Shown one piece after another: positions 46,006 to 57,523 of a DNA stretch of 64,000 bases (within the stretch, counting starts at the first letter, position 1; each line of letters starts with the position of its first letter). The stretch is from Rhodovulum sp. PH10 (lineage in GTDB: Bacteria; Pseudomonadota; Alphaproteobacteria; Rhizobiales; Xanthobacteraceae): positions 1 to 64,000 of the forward strand of contig NZ_AKZI01000012.1 in assembly GCF_000293785.1 (NCBI RefSeq), in the 5' to 3' direction. Made by a program: the position numbers and the translations under genes. The notes under the pieces were generated by a model. The model did not search any database and was not told the DNA's origin. It was given only the letters and a program-made list of their open reading frames with translations.

Positions 46006-46628
46006 TCCGCGTCGCTCGCCATCGCATTGATCGCCGCGGCGGTCATCGCGCTGCCGCCCTTGCGCCCGCGCACGATCAGCGCCGGCACGCGGCCGTCGGC
46101 TAGGAGCGCCTCCTTCGATTCGGCGGCGCCGACGAAACCGACCGGCATGCCGACGATCACCGCCGGTTTCTCGGCGCCCTCGTCCAGCATCTCGAGCAGG
46201 CGAAACAGCGCGGTCGGCGCGTTGCCGATCGCCACCACTGCGCCGCCCAATCTGTCGCGCCAAATCTCCATCGCCGCCGCGGTGCGCGTGGTGCCGAGCT
46301 TTTCCGCCAGCGCCGGCACGCGCGAATCCGACAAGGTACAAATCACGTCGTTGTTGGCCGGCAGCCGCGAGCGGGTCACGCCGTGCGCGACCATCTGCGC
46401 ATCACAAAAGATCGGCGCGCCGGCCCGCAGCGCCGCCCGGCCGGCGGCGACCGCGCCATCGGAAAAGATCAGGTCGTCGGCGATCTCCACCATTCCGCTC
46501 GCATGGATCACCCGCACCGCGACCTTCTCCTCCTCCGGCGAGAAGCGCGATAAGTATGCCTCGCTCCTGATGATCGCGAAGGAACGCCGATAGATTTCTG
46601 CGCCGTCCTTTTCGTATGTGAGAGTCAT
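46002..46628 (-). CDS. cobH: Precorrin-8X methylmutase CobH
   Basis: A 208-residue enzyme converting precorrin-8X to hydrogenobyrinic acid. RVIHASGMVEIADDLIFS (about 39-56) includes the catalytic His region, followed by IFCDAQMVAHGVTR and GNAPTALFRLLE. Overlaps cobN and cobI by four bases each. Confidence 0.95.
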   Translation of the reverse strand: MTLTYEKDGAEIYRRSFAIIRSEAYLSRFSPEEEKVAVRVIHASGMVEIADDLIFSDGAVAAGRAALRAGAPIFCDAQMVAHGVTRSRLPANNDVICTLSDSRVPALAEKLGTTRTAAAMEIWRDRLGGAVVAIGNAPTALFRLLEMLDEGAEKPAVIVGMPVGFVGAAESKEALLADGRVPALIVRGRKGGSAMTAAAINAMASDAE

Positions 46629-49600
46629 GCGTTGGTTCCGGTGCGAGCGGGTGGCTTCGCCGCGGACGAGTCCGCGATGGTGTCGATCACGCTGTTGCGG
46701 CGGGTGGTCCAGTAGCCGGCTTCGACGAGCTGACGGAAACGCGCGCGCATCGCCTCGGCCGCCCGCGGATTCGCCGCGTCCAGAAAGCGGCAGACATCGT
46801 CGTCGCCGAGCGTCGCGTCCCAATAGAGATCGAGGTGATGGCTTTCGACCGCACCGGCGAGATGGGCGAACAGCGCCATCTGATCGAGCGTCCAGGCGAT
46901 CTCGGCGGCGCCGCGAAAGCCGTGGCGCATCTGCCCGGAGATCCAGCGCGGATTGGCGGCGCGGCCGCGCACCACGCGGGCGATTTCTTCCGTCAGCGTG
47001 CGCATGCGGGGTGCGTCGGCGCGAGCCGAATCGGCGTGATAGAGCGTGGGCGTCCCGCCGAGCCGTTTTGCGGCGGCGGAAAAGCCGGCCTCGTGGGCGG
47101 CATAATCGGGCGCCATCAGAAGATCGGTTTCTGGCAGGTCCTGCGTGTGGACGAAGGCGTCGGCGCTGCCGGCGCGCTTCTCCAGCGCGTCGCGTGACAG
47201 CACGCCGCCGGCGCGGCCATAGGCATAGGCGCTGCCGGCGAGCCACGCTTCGGCTGCTGCGGCGAGCGTGTCGTCGGTCAAGGCGTCGACCGTCTCGGCG
47301 ACGCCGACGCCGTAGCCGCCAGGAGCCGGACCAAACACCCGCGGGTCGGAACCGATCACGAACGGATTCTCGTCCGCCGGCTCGTCGCGTTGCGCCAAAG
47401 CCTCCGTTGCCTGCTCGAACAGAACGGGCAGCGTTGGAAACACGTCGCGGAAGAGGCCGGAGATGCGCAGCGTCACGTCGACCCGCGGGCGGCCGAGCTT
47501 TGCGAGCGGCAGAATCTCGAAGCCCGAGACGCGGTCGGAGGTGTCGTCCCAGGTCGGCGTCACGCCGATCAGGCGCAGCGCCATGGAAAACTCCTCGCCG
47601 GCGGTGCGCATGGTGGCGGAGCCCCACAGGTCGACGACGACGGAACGGGGATAGTCGCCATGGTCCTGCAGATGCCTCGTCAAGAGCGCATCGGCGAGCG
47701 TCTCGCCCTGCAGGTCGGCGGCCCGGCTCGGCACCGCGCGCGGATCGACGGCGAACAGATTGCGGCCGGTCGGAAGCACGTCACGGCGTCCACGCCACGG
47801 CGAGCCGGCCGGTCCCGGTGTAACGAATTTTCCGTCGAGCGCTGCGAGCAGGCCGTCGCGCTCGGTGGCGGCGCAAGCACCGAACGGCATCGCGGCAAAC
47901 GTCTTGTCCGTCTCGGGCAGGTTCGGCGTACGGCCAAAAACGTGCAGCCCGTCGGAAAAGAGCGTCGCCTTCACGTCGCACACGAACGCATCGAGCTTCA
48001 CCACCGCGTCGCGCGCGGGCATGTCGGGGACGAGCCCGCTGTCGCGGTCGAGGCCGGTGTCCTGCGCTGCCTCGACGATGGTTTTTGCCAAGCGCTCGCG
48101 GCGGCGCGGATCGAGGCCATCGGCGTTGGAATATTCGTCGAGCAGCCGCTCGACCGTGTGCAAACCCTCCGGCAACGGTCCGCGACGTTGTGGCGGTGTC
48201 ATGTGGCCGATGGTGATCGCGCCGAGCCGGCGTTTGGCGGTCGCTGCCTCGCCCGGATCGTTGACGATGAAAGGATACGCCACCGGCGTCGCACCGAGCA
48301 GGGCGTCCGGCCAGCAAGCGCCCGACAGCGCGACCGACTTTCCGGGCAGCCATTCGAGCGTGCCGTGCGCGCCCATATGGACGAGCGCATCGATGCCGGC
48401 GACCTCGCGCAGCCACAGATAGAAGGCGACGAAGGCGTGGCGCGGCGGCCGGCGCGGATCGTGATACTCGGCGGTGCGCTCGGCGCGCGAGCCGCGATCG
48501 GGCTGCGCCGCGACGATCACGTGTCCATATTTTTGAGCTTTGAAATGGACGAGGCCGTTTCTCACGGCGGGGTCGCTTTCGGGCGGACCCCATTGTGCGA
48601 AGAGCTCGTCACGCAGGGCCGCAGGGAGCCGTTGCAGCGCGGCCTCGTAGTCCGCGAGCGGCCAGGTGATCTGCTCGGCCAAAAGTTCGTCGATCAGCGC
48701 AGCGTGGGTCGCGGGTTTGCTCGTCACCGTCCAGCCCGCGGCTTCCAAAAAACCGAGCACCGCGATCGCGCTTTCCGGCGCGTCGAGCCCGACCGCGTGG
48801 GCGATCTGATCGTCACGCCCCGGATAGGCCGACAGCACGAGAGCGAGCTTTCGTTCCGCACGTGGCTTTCGGCGCAGCGCCGCCCAGGCCCGCGCGCGGT
48901 CGGCGACGGCGGAAATGCGCTCGTCGTGCGGCACGTGGACGACGCGGGAGAAGCCGAGATCGGGATCGGGCGCCTCCTGCGCCTTGAACGAGACCACGCC
49001 GGCAAAGATGCGGCCGTCGATCTCCGGCAGCACGACGTGGATCGCGAGATCGGGCGGCGACAGCCCGCGCTCGGCCTCCTCCCATGCTTCGCGCGAAGAA
49101 CCGGCGAGCGCGACCTGCAGCACCGGCGCGTCGGCGGCATCGAGCGGCGAGCCGTCGGCGCCGCGCGCCGAGAAGGCGGTGACGTTGACGATCACGTCGG
49201 GTTGCACGACGGCCAGCCGATCACGCAGCCACGCGCGGGTCTCGGCCTCCTTCAGGCTGCCGACGAACACGCCGACCGTGCAAAAGCCGCGGGCGGACAG
49301 GGCGGCCATCAGCGCGTCGACCGGGGCGGTGTCGGCGGCGGCGACGAAGGCGCGATAGAGCACCACGAGCGCACGCGGCGGGTCGCCCGGCGCGGGCGCC
49401 TCCACCGGGCAGCCGGCCGGGTCGCCCGGATAGAACCCGTGGCGTGGCAGGGCTTTCACGCCGAGCACCGGCACCGCCCACAGGCCGGAGGCGAGCGCGA
49501 GCTGGGCCAGTGCCCCTTGCGCCGCGAGCGCGCCGCCGGTGTCGCACAGCGCCTGCAGCCGGCGCAGCGTCGAGACCGGCACGTTGGAGGCCTCGTCGAG

Positions 49601-49969
49601 CCGCGGATCGGCGCGGCCGTCGCCCGGCACGATCGCCAGCGCGATGCCCTTCGCCGCGGCGAGCGCGCGCACCTGCTCGATGCCGTAGCGCCAGTAGTCG
49701 AGCCCGCCGAGCAATCTGATCAGGATGCCCTTGGCGTGCGAAAGCGTCTTCTCGAGATAGAGGTCGACCGAGAGCGGGTGCTGCAGGCGCTGCAGATTGG
49801 CGAGCCGCAGCGTCGGCAGATCGGCGCGGCCGGCGCGCCAGCCGGCGGCGAAGGCGCCGAGATCGCTATCGGCGAACGACAGCACCACGAGGTCGGCCGG
49901 CGACTGGCCGAGATCCTCGGCGGTCGCGGTCTCCTCGAGCCCGTGCTTCTCGCGCAGCAGGATGTGCAT
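46625..49969 (-). CDS. cobN: Cobaltochelatase subunit CobN
   Basis: A 1114-residue large subunit of the aerobic ATP-dependent cobaltochelatase, which inserts cobalt into hydrogenobyrinic acid a,c-diamide with CobS and CobT. Recognisable blocks are LGQSPADLVVLSFADSD near the start, HMGAHGTLEWLPGKSVALS in the middle and WDDTSDRVSGFEILPLAKLGRPRVD-type sequence in the last third. It is shorter than the roughly 1275 residues of the Pseudomonas denitrificans protein, but both ends look complete. CobS and CobT are not in the window. It follows cobW by 12 bases. Confidence 0.95.
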   Translation of the reverse strand: MHILLREKHGLEETATAEDLGQSPADLVVLSFADSDLGAFAAGWRAGRADLPTLRLANLQRLQHPLSVDLYLEKTLSHAKGILIRLLGGLDYWRYGIEQVRALAAAKGIALAIVPGDGRADPRLDEASNVPVSTLRRLQALCDTGGALAAQGALAQLALASGLWAVPVLGVKALPRHGFYPGDPAGCPVEAPAPGDPPRALVVLYRAFVAAADTAPVDALMAALSARGFCTVGVFVGSLKEAETRAWLRDRLAVVQPDVIVNVTAFSARGADGSPLDAADAPVLQVALAGSSREAWEEAERGLSPPDLAIHVVLPEIDGRIFAGVVSFKAQEAPDPDLGFSRVVHVPHDERISAVADRARAWAALRRKPRAERKLALVLSAYPGRDDQIAHAVGLDAPESAIAVLGFLEAAGWTVTSKPATHAALIDELLAEQITWPLADYEAALQRLPAALRDELFAQWGPPESDPAVRNGLVHFKAQKYGHVIVAAQPDRGSRAERTAEYHDPRRPPRHAFVAFYLWLREVAGIDALVHMGAHGTLEWLPGKSVALSGACWPDALLGATPVAYPFIVNDPGEAATAKRRLGAITIGHMTPPQRRGPLPEGLHTVERLLDEYSNADGLDPRRRERLAKTIVEAAQDTGLDRDSGLVPDMPARDAVVKLDAFVCDVKATLFSDGLHVFGRTPNLPETDKTFAAMPFGACAATERDGLLAALDGKFVTPGPAGSPWRGRRDVLPTGRNLFAVDPRAVPSRAADLQGETLADALLTRHLQDHGDYPRSVVVDLWGSATMRTAGEEFSMALRLIGVTPTWDDTSDRVSGFEILPLAKLGRPRVDVTLRISGLFRDVFPTLPVLFEQATEALAQRDEPADENPFVIGSDPRVFGPAPGGYGVGVAETVDALTDDTLAAAAEAWLAGSAYAYGRAGGVLSRDALEKRAGSADAFVHTQDLPETDLLMAPDYAAHEAGFSAAAKRLGGTPTLYHADSARADAPRMRTLTEEIARVVRGRAANPRWISGQMRHGFRGAAEIAWTLDQMALFAHLAGAVESHHLDLYWDATLGDDDVCRFLDAANPRAAEAMRARFRQLVEAGYWTTRRNSVIDTIADSSAAKPPARTGTNA

Positions 49970-49981
49970 GGGGTGTTCGGC

Positions 49982-51013
49982 TCAACCCTGCAAGGCGGCG
50001 GTGACCGCGGCGTGATCGAAGCCCTTCTCGCCGATCACCACGAGGCGGGAGAGCCGCGGCTCGCCCGCCGCCCACGGCCGATCGAACTGGGCGCGCACCC
50101 GGCCGCCGACACCCTGCACCAGAAGCCGCATCGGCTTGCCGGCGACCGCGACATGCCCCTTCGCACGCAAGATGCCGTGGGCGAGCGAGACCGCCTCCAG
50201 CGTCTCCACCACGCTCGCCGGGCTCGCCTGCTCGGGCAGCGTCACCACGATGGTCTCGAAGTCGTCGTGGTCGTGCGCGCCGTGGTCCTCGTGATGCGTT
50301 TTCCGCGCGTCGAGGTCGTCCTCGGCGGCGGCGCCGAGCCCGAGCACGATGCGCGGATCGACCCGCCCCTCGCTCGCCTCGACCACCGGGATTTTCCGGC
50401 TCGCCTCGGCCTGCACGGTGTCGAGGGCTTTTTGCAGGGCGGCGGCGTCGATCAGGTCGACCTTGTTGAGGATGACGATGTCGGCGCAGGCGACCTGGTC
50501 CTCGAACACCTCGCCGAGCGGGGTGTCGTGGTCGATGCTGGTGTCCGCGGCGCGCTGGGCGGCGAGCGCTGCGGGATCCGGGGCGAAGCGCCCCTCCGCC
50601 ACCGCCTCGGCATCGGCCACCGCGATCACCCCGTCGACGGTGATGCGGGTGCGCAGATCCGGCCACTCGAACGCCTTGAGGAGCGGCTTCGGCAGCGCGA
50701 GCCCGGAGGTCTCGATCAAGATGTGGTCGGGCGGCTCGGGGCGCGCCAGCAGCGCCGTCATGGTCGGCACGAACTCGTCGGCGACGGTGCAGCACAGGCA
50801 GCCGTTGGTGAGCTCGACGATCGCGTCCTCCGGGCAGTTCGGGTCGGCGCAGCCCTTGAGGATGTCGCCGTCGATGCCGACGTCGCCGAACTCGTTGACC
50901 AGCACGGCGAGCTTTCGGCCGTCGGAGTTCTCCATCAGGTGGCGCACGAGGCTGGTCTTTCCGGCGCCGAGAAAGCCGGTGACGATGGTGACGGGAATTT
51001 TTGCGAGCGACAT
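49982..51013 (-). CDS. cobW: CobW-family G3E GTPase metallochaperone
   Basis: A 343-residue COG0523 GTPase. The P-loop is GFLGAGKTS (13-21), the metal-binding CxCC is in NGCLCCTV (Cys72, Cys74, Cys75), and the guanine motif NKVDL is near 178-182. A His/Asp-rich stretch (HHEDHGAHDHDD, about 238-249) probably binds metal. In this context it is expected to supply cobalt to the chelatase; metal identity is inferred from the operon. Located between the DUF1636 gene and cobN. Confidence 0.94.
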   Translation of the reverse strand: MSLAKIPVTIVTGFLGAGKTSLVRHLMENSDGRKLAVLVNEFGDVGIDGDILKGCADPNCPEDAIVELTNGCLCCTVADEFVPTMTALLARPEPPDHILIETSGLALPKPLLKAFEWPDLRTRITVDGVIAVADAEAVAEGRFAPDPAALAAQRAADTSIDHDTPLGEVFEDQVACADIVILNKVDLIDAAALQKALDTVQAEASRKIPVVEASEGRVDPRIVLGLGAAAEDDLDARKTHHEDHGAHDHDDFETIVVTLPEQASPASVVETLEAVSLAHGILRAKGHVAVAGKPMRLLVQGVGGRVRAQFDRPWAAGEPRLSRLVVIGEKGFDHAAVTAALQG

Positions 51014-51028
51014 GGCGGCCTCCGGGGG

Positions 51029-51448
51029 TCAGGCGCAGGGGAGCGGCGGCACGCGGGCGGTGAGCCCGCGGCGCAGCGCGGCCGGGCGGTCGCGCCACGG
51101 CACGATGCCGTCCGCGCTTTGCGCGAACAGCCGGGCGACGGTCAGGATGTCGGCGGCCGCCCTCTCGTCGAGGTCGCCATAGACATAGGTCCAGCGGCCG
51201 GGTGCCGCGCAGGCGATCGCGCAGGCGCGGTTGCAGTTGGACAGGCATTCGGCGGGGACGACGCGCAGGTCCGGCCCGCCGTCCTGTGCCTGGGCGGCGG
51301 CGACGGCCTCGTAGAGGCGGCGGCCGGCGCGCGGCGCCTGCGGATCGTCGCCGGCACGGCGGCAGGTCACGCAGACGAACAGGGTGGCGGGTGTTTCGGC
51401 GGGGGTTTTCGGGCGAGGAGCGGCGCAGGGTTCGGCGGGCGAGGCCAT
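51029..51448 (-). CDS. DUF1636 metal-binding-like protein, first gene of the cob operon
   Basis: A 139-residue DUF1636 protein. It has CVTC near residue 26 and a second cluster, ECLSNCNRACAIAC, near 67-80; the CX2C plus CX3C pattern resembles a thioredoxin-like [2Fe-2S] ferredoxin site. The family commonly accompanies cobW in B12 operons, but its function is unproven. It is the gene nearest the B12 riboswitch and 15 bases ahead of cobW. I used the ATG at 51448; an in-frame start at 51604 would lie inside the riboswitch. Confidence 0.85.
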   Translation of the reverse strand: MASPAEPCAAPRPKTPAETPATLFVCVTCRRAGDDPQAPRAGRRLYEAVAAAQAQDGGPDLRVVPAECLSNCNRACAIACAAPGRWTYVYGDLDERAAADILTVARLFAQSADGIVPWRDRPAALRRGLTARVPPLPCA

Positions 51449-51574
51449 GCAGACAGAATCCGTCGACGGACGGGCGGCCGGAAAAGCTGCCCGTGACGTG
51501 CGGCGAGCGGACCTGCACTCCGTTCGGCCGAACCTCCCTCCGGAACACCCCGCCCGGAACGGCGTCCATGCAGG

Positions 51575-51769
51575 CGACGGCAGGTCTCCTGGCTCGCGGG
51601 TCAAGGCCTACGCCGCCTTCCCAGGTCGCAAGACCCAGTGGCTTCGGCGCAGGCTCGCCGCTCACAGTTGCGGGGGCAGCTTCGGCTTCACGCGGGTCCG
51701 GTCGTGCGACCGGGCCCGACGCGCCCGAAATTCCCTTCTCGTCCCGCCCGAGAGCGGGACACCGTCGGC
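51575..51769 (-). promoter_or_regulatory. Cobalamin (AdoCbl) riboswitch
   Basis: Read on the minus strand it runs from a closing stem (CGACGG with CCGTCG at the two ends) through GAGAAGGGAA, the conserved CTGCCCCCGCAACTGTGAGCG core, AGCCACTGGG, GGGAAGGCGGCG and the B12 box AGCCAGGAGACCTGC (51580-51594). All conserved segments are present in order. It precedes DUF1636-cobW-cobN-cobH-cobI-cobJ, which it should shut down when B12 is plentiful. About 126 bases separate it from the first start codon, where the expression platform must lie. Confidence 0.96.
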
Positions 51770-51800
51770 GCCGAATCCTTGTGCCGGAAACGCCGGCAAG

Positions 51801-52439
51801 TCAATCGGCGGTGGGCGACGCGGTGCCGGCGGGCGGGGCTGGCGGCAGCGTCGACAGCGTGGTGGTGCCGCTGCCCGGCGGCTTCATCAGCCGCGACTGG
51901 TAGTCGATGCAGGCGGCGGCGAAGCTGTGGCCGTCGGTGACGATCTCCTGCATCAGCGAGAGCGGCGTCGGGCGGGCGTTCTCCACCTTGCCGATCACCG
52001 TGCCGAAGTCGAACGACAGCTCGGCCGCGAACTTGCGGGCGAGCTGCTGCATCCGGTGGTTCTCCGAGAGGCAGCACACGTGCAGCCGGGTGACGCCGCG
52101 GTTGCGGGCGGCGAGCAGGCAGCGCTCCAAGAGCGCCGAGCCGACGCCGTGGCTCTGCCACGCCTTTTCCACGCTGAACGCCGCTTCGGCCTCGTCCGGC
52201 GACAGCAGCCGGAGGTCGGCCGCGCCGCGCATCACGCCGTCGACGAAAAAGCCGTGAATCACGGTATCGGTACTTTTCAGCGTGGCCGTGTAGACGCGGA
52301 TCATCTCGTCCGACACCGCGCCACCGAACCGGCTGCGGCGGCTGTCGGGATCGAGCCGCAGCAGATGGTCACGATAGGCGTGCGCCTCGATCGTCCACAG
52401 CTTGCGGATCAACCCGCCTTCGACGAAAACTTCCTGCAT
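51801..52439 (-). CDS. GNAT-family N-acetyltransferase
   Basis: A 212-residue acetyltransferase with the acetyl-CoA motif VEKAWQSHGVGSALLERCL (about 87-105) and the following RLHVCCLSENHRMQQLARKF, characteristic of a GNAT branch frequent in Bradyrhizobium-like bacteria. The last 35 residues are low-complexity. AGGAGA precedes the ATG at 52439. It reads in the same direction as the cob operon and ends about 30 bases before the riboswitch. Confidence 0.85.
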   Translation of the reverse strand: MQEVFVEGGLIRKLWTIEAHAYRDHLLRLDPDSRRSRFGGAVSDEMIRVYTATLKSTDTVIHGFFVDGVMRGAADLRLLSPDEAEAAFSVEKAWQSHGVGSALLERCLLAARNRGVTRLHVCCLSENHRMQQLARKFAAELSFDFGTVIGKVENARPTPLSLMQEIVTDGHSFAAACIDYQSRLMKPPGSGTTTLSTLPPAPPAGTASPTAD

Positions 52440-52830
52440 TCCGGGGGTCTCCTGCGTTGGTCGCGCGTCCCCGGGCGTTTTCCCCGTGCCTTTCCGGCGG
52501 GACGACGGCCCGCTCTCGTCGGCTCGTGTGGCGGCGCGTCGCCGCGCCCGCCGGCGCTCATATTGCACTGCAATATGGTGATGCCGGGGCACCGAGCGAC
52601 TCGAAGTATGGCGAGTGTCCGATCGCCGGAATTTGATCCAGCGTAAAAGTCTTGCGACACGACCATCGCTTGTGGGTATCCCGTATGCCGGGAGGTTCTG
52701 CCCGCCGACAGGCACGGGTGGCACGCGAGGTGGCGGCCGGGCCGCGAAGCGCCTTGTCGCGAGGCGCCCTCCGCCTTTATCACCGAGGCTCGACTTCAGC
52801 GCTTCGTCCGCTTGCCCGGAAAGACCCCCT
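52440..52830. other. Divergent intergenic region with a 19-bp palindrome
   Basis: The 391 bases between the GNAT gene and zapE hold no convincing gene. At 52559-52577 there is a perfect AT-rich palindrome, CATATTGCA-C-TGCAATATG, well placed to be an operator for either gene. The rest is GC-rich without obvious features. Confidence 0.7.
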
Positions 52831-54000
52831 GTGCCCATCACCGACCGATACACGGCGCTCCTCGCCGCCGGCGAGATCGAGCGCGACCGCGCCCAGAGCC
52901 GGGTCGTGGAACACCTCGCCGACCTGCAGGAACGGCTCGCCACCCAGCGGATGGCGAAGAAGTCGTCGGCGCTCGGCTGGCTGTTCGCGCCGCGCACCAA
53001 GCCGCCGGCGCTGGTGCGGGGGCTCTATGTCCATGGCGAGGTCGGCCGCGGCAAGACCATGCTGATGGACCTGTTCTTCGCCACCACCCCGGTGGAGCGC
53101 AAGCGCCGCGCGCATTTCCACGAGTTCATGGCCGACGTGCACGAGCGGGTGCACGCCTATCGCCAGCGCCTCAAGGCCGGCGAGTTTGCGGGCCAGGACC
53201 CGGTGACGCTGACCGCCGGCGACCTCGCCGCCGAGGCGTGGCTCCTGTGCTTCGACGAGTTCCACGTCACCGACATCGCCGACGCGATGATTCTCGGACG
53301 CCTGTTCACCCGGCTTTTCGGACTGGGCGTGGTGGTGGTGGCGACCTCCAACGTGGTGCCGGACGAGCTGTACAAGGATGGTCTGAACCGCGCTTTGTTT
53401 CTACCGTTCATCGCGCTGATGAAGGAGCGGATGGAGGTGGTGCGGCTCGAGGCGCGCACCGACTATCGCCGCGAAAAACTCGCCGGCGTGTCGGTGTGGC
53501 ACGTGCCGGCGGACGCCAACGCCACGGCCGCGCTCGACGCCGCGTGGCTCGCGCTGACCCATGGGCACGAGGGGCATCCGTCCGAGCTCACGATCAAGGG
53601 GCGCACCCTCCTGGTGCCGCGCACCTCGATGGGCGTCGCCCGCTTCACGTTCGCCGAGCTGTGCGAGAAGCCGTTGGGATCGCTCGATTATCTCCGCCTC
53701 GCCCACGAGTTCCACACGCTTCTGATCGACCGCATCCCGGTGATGGATCTGGCCGATCGCAACGCCGCCAAGCGGTTCATCGCGCTGATCGACACGCTGT
53801 ACGACCACGGCGTGAAGCTGGTCGCCTCGGCCGATGCCGACCCCGAGCACCTCTATCGGGCCACCGAAGGCGTCGAGGCGCGGGAGTTCGATCGCACCGC
53901 CTCGCGGCTGATCGAGATGGCGTCCGAGTCCTATCTCGCCCTGCCGCACGGCCGCCGCACCGGCCCCTCGGGCGACACCGCCGGGCTGGTCGAGACCTGA
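52831..54000 (+). CDS. zapE: AFG1/ZapE family ATPase
   Basis: A 389-residue AAA-like ATPase of the AFG1/ZapE family. Walker A is HGEVGRGKTM (about 68-77) and Walker B is LLCFDEFHVTD (about 139-149). ZapE destabilises FtsZ at the division ring in E. coli and the mitochondrial homologue acts in protein quality control. The start is taken as GTG at 52831 because the family begins with a sequence like ITDRYTALLAAGEI; earlier in-frame ATGs add low-complexity sequence. It precedes mdh, as in many Hyphomicrobiales. Confidence 0.92.
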   Translation: MPITDRYTALLAAGEIERDRAQSRVVEHLADLQERLATQRMAKKSSALGWLFAPRTKPPALVRGLYVHGEVGRGKTMLMDLFFATTPVERKRRAHFHEFMADVHERVHAYRQRLKAGEFAGQDPVTLTAGDLAAEAWLLCFDEFHVTDIADAMILGRLFTRLFGLGVVVVATSNVVPDELYKDGLNRALFLPFIALMKERMEVVRLEARTDYRREKLAGVSVWHVPADANATAALDAAWLALTHGHEGHPSELTIKGRTLLVPRTSMGVARFTFAELCEKPLGSLDYLRLAHEFHTLLIDRIPVMDLADRNAAKRFIALIDTLYDHGVKLVASADADPEHLYRATEGVEAREFDRTASRLIEMASESYLALPHGRRTGPSGDTAGLVET

Positions 54001-54134
54001 CGCGCGGCCGGTTCCGGCGGTAGGATTTCGTCGTCCGGAAGAAATGAAAAAAAGTTCGGATTCGCGGGAATTCTCATAAAGTCGCGGTATTGCGCTGCCG
54101 CGTGCGACTTGAACCCCCGTCCGGAACGCGTTAA

Positions 54135-55145
<1,011 letters not shown>

Positions 55146-55355
55146 GTGGCGGCACGCCGGGCCCGGACCAGGACCGTCGGACTGCGGAGGCCGCGCACGG
55201 CGCGGCCGACCCGCGGGGACCGTCCCGGTCGCGCGGCCCGGTCGGCCGAAACGTCGATTGCGGAGGAAACGCCGGAGCGGGCGTTCGCGGCTCGCCCCGG
55301 CTCGAGCGTGGTGTGGGCGCCGTCCGGCTGACCCGGACGTGAGCGAGGGTGTCGC

Positions 55356-56524
<1,169 letters not shown>

Positions 56525-56525
<1 letters not shown>

Positions 56526-57409
56526 TGTCCATCCTGATCGACGCCAACACCAAGGTCATCTGCCAGGGTTTCACCGGCAAGAACGGCACCTTCCATTCCG
56601 AGCAGGCGATCGCCTACGGCACCAAGATGGTCGGCGGCACCTCGCCCGGCAAGGGCGGCGCGACCCATCTCGGCCTGCCGGTGTTCGACACCGTCGCCGA
56701 GGCGAAGGAGAAGACCGGGGCCGACGCCTCGGTGATCTACGTCCCGCCGCCGGGCGCGGCCGACGCGATCTGCGAGGCGATCGACGCCGAGATCCCGCTG
56801 ATCGTGTGCATCACCGAGGGCATCCCGGTGCTCGACATGGTGCGCGTCAAGCGGGCGCTCGAGGGCTCCAAGTCGCGCCTGATCGGGCCGAACTGCCCGG
56901 GCGTGATGACGGCCGGCGCGTGCAAGATCGGCATCATGCCGGGCAACATCTTCAAGTCCGGCTCGGTCGGCGTGCTGTCGCGCTCCGGCACCCTCACCTA
57001 CGAGGCGGTCTTTCAGACCACCCGCGTCGGCCTCGGCCAGACCACCGCGGTCGGCATCGGCGGCGACCCGGTGAAGGGCACCGAGTTCATCGACATGCTC
57101 GAGAAGTTCCTGGCCGACCCGAAGACCGAGTCGATCATCATGATCGGCGAGATCGGCGGCTCGGCCGAGGAGGACGCGGCGCAGTTCGTGATCGACGAGG
57201 CCAAGCGCGGCCGCAAGAAGCCGATGGTCGGCTTCATCGCCGGCGTCACCGCGCCGCCCGGCCGTCGCATGGGCCACGCCGGTGCGATCATCGCCGGCGG
57301 CAAGGGCGACGCCAAGAGCAAGATCGCGGCGATGGAAGCGGCCGGCATAAAGGTGTCGCCGTCGCCGGCCCGGCTCGGCACCACCCTGCTCGATCTCCTC
57401 AAGAAGTGA
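56525..57409 (+). CDS. sucD: Succinyl-CoA synthetase alpha subunit
   Basis: A 294-residue alpha subunit with the CoA-binding Rossmann domain ([15 protein letters not shown], 15-29) and [11 protein letters not shown] near 125. The phosphohistidine is His251 in [11 protein letters not shown]. Starts one base inside the sucC stop. A perfect GC-rich hairpin follows seven bases after the stop. Confidence 0.98.
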
Positions 57410-57415
57410 TCTCAT

Positions 57416-57441
57416 GCGGGCGGCCGTTCGCGGCCGCCCGC
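57416..57441 (+). terminator. Terminator-like hairpin after sucD
   Basis: Eleven perfect base pairs, GCGGGCGGCCG with CGGCCGCCCGC, and a TTCG tetraloop. There is no U tract, so it probably marks a processing or attenuation point between mdh-sucCD and the downstream genes. Confidence 0.65.
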
Positions 57442-57523
57442 GTGCTACGCTGAAGAGGTCCGGGCCGCAGGAGCATCACCCTTCGACCGGGACGCCCCTC
57501 TCGTCGAATCCGGCGAGGCCGCG

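Noticed and set aside
46625-49969. CobN as an N-terminally truncated gene because it is shorter than the classical 1275 residues
   Set aside because: Both the family N-terminus (GQSPADLVVLSFADSD) and the C-terminal chelatase motifs are present; shorter versions occur in the order.
47390-51496. A very long open frame (over 1300 codons) on the plus strand opposite cobN and cobW
   Set aside because: It is the mirror frame of highly GC-rich cob genes; its composition is Arg/Gln/His/Gly-rich without domains, and the minus-strand genes are unmistakable.
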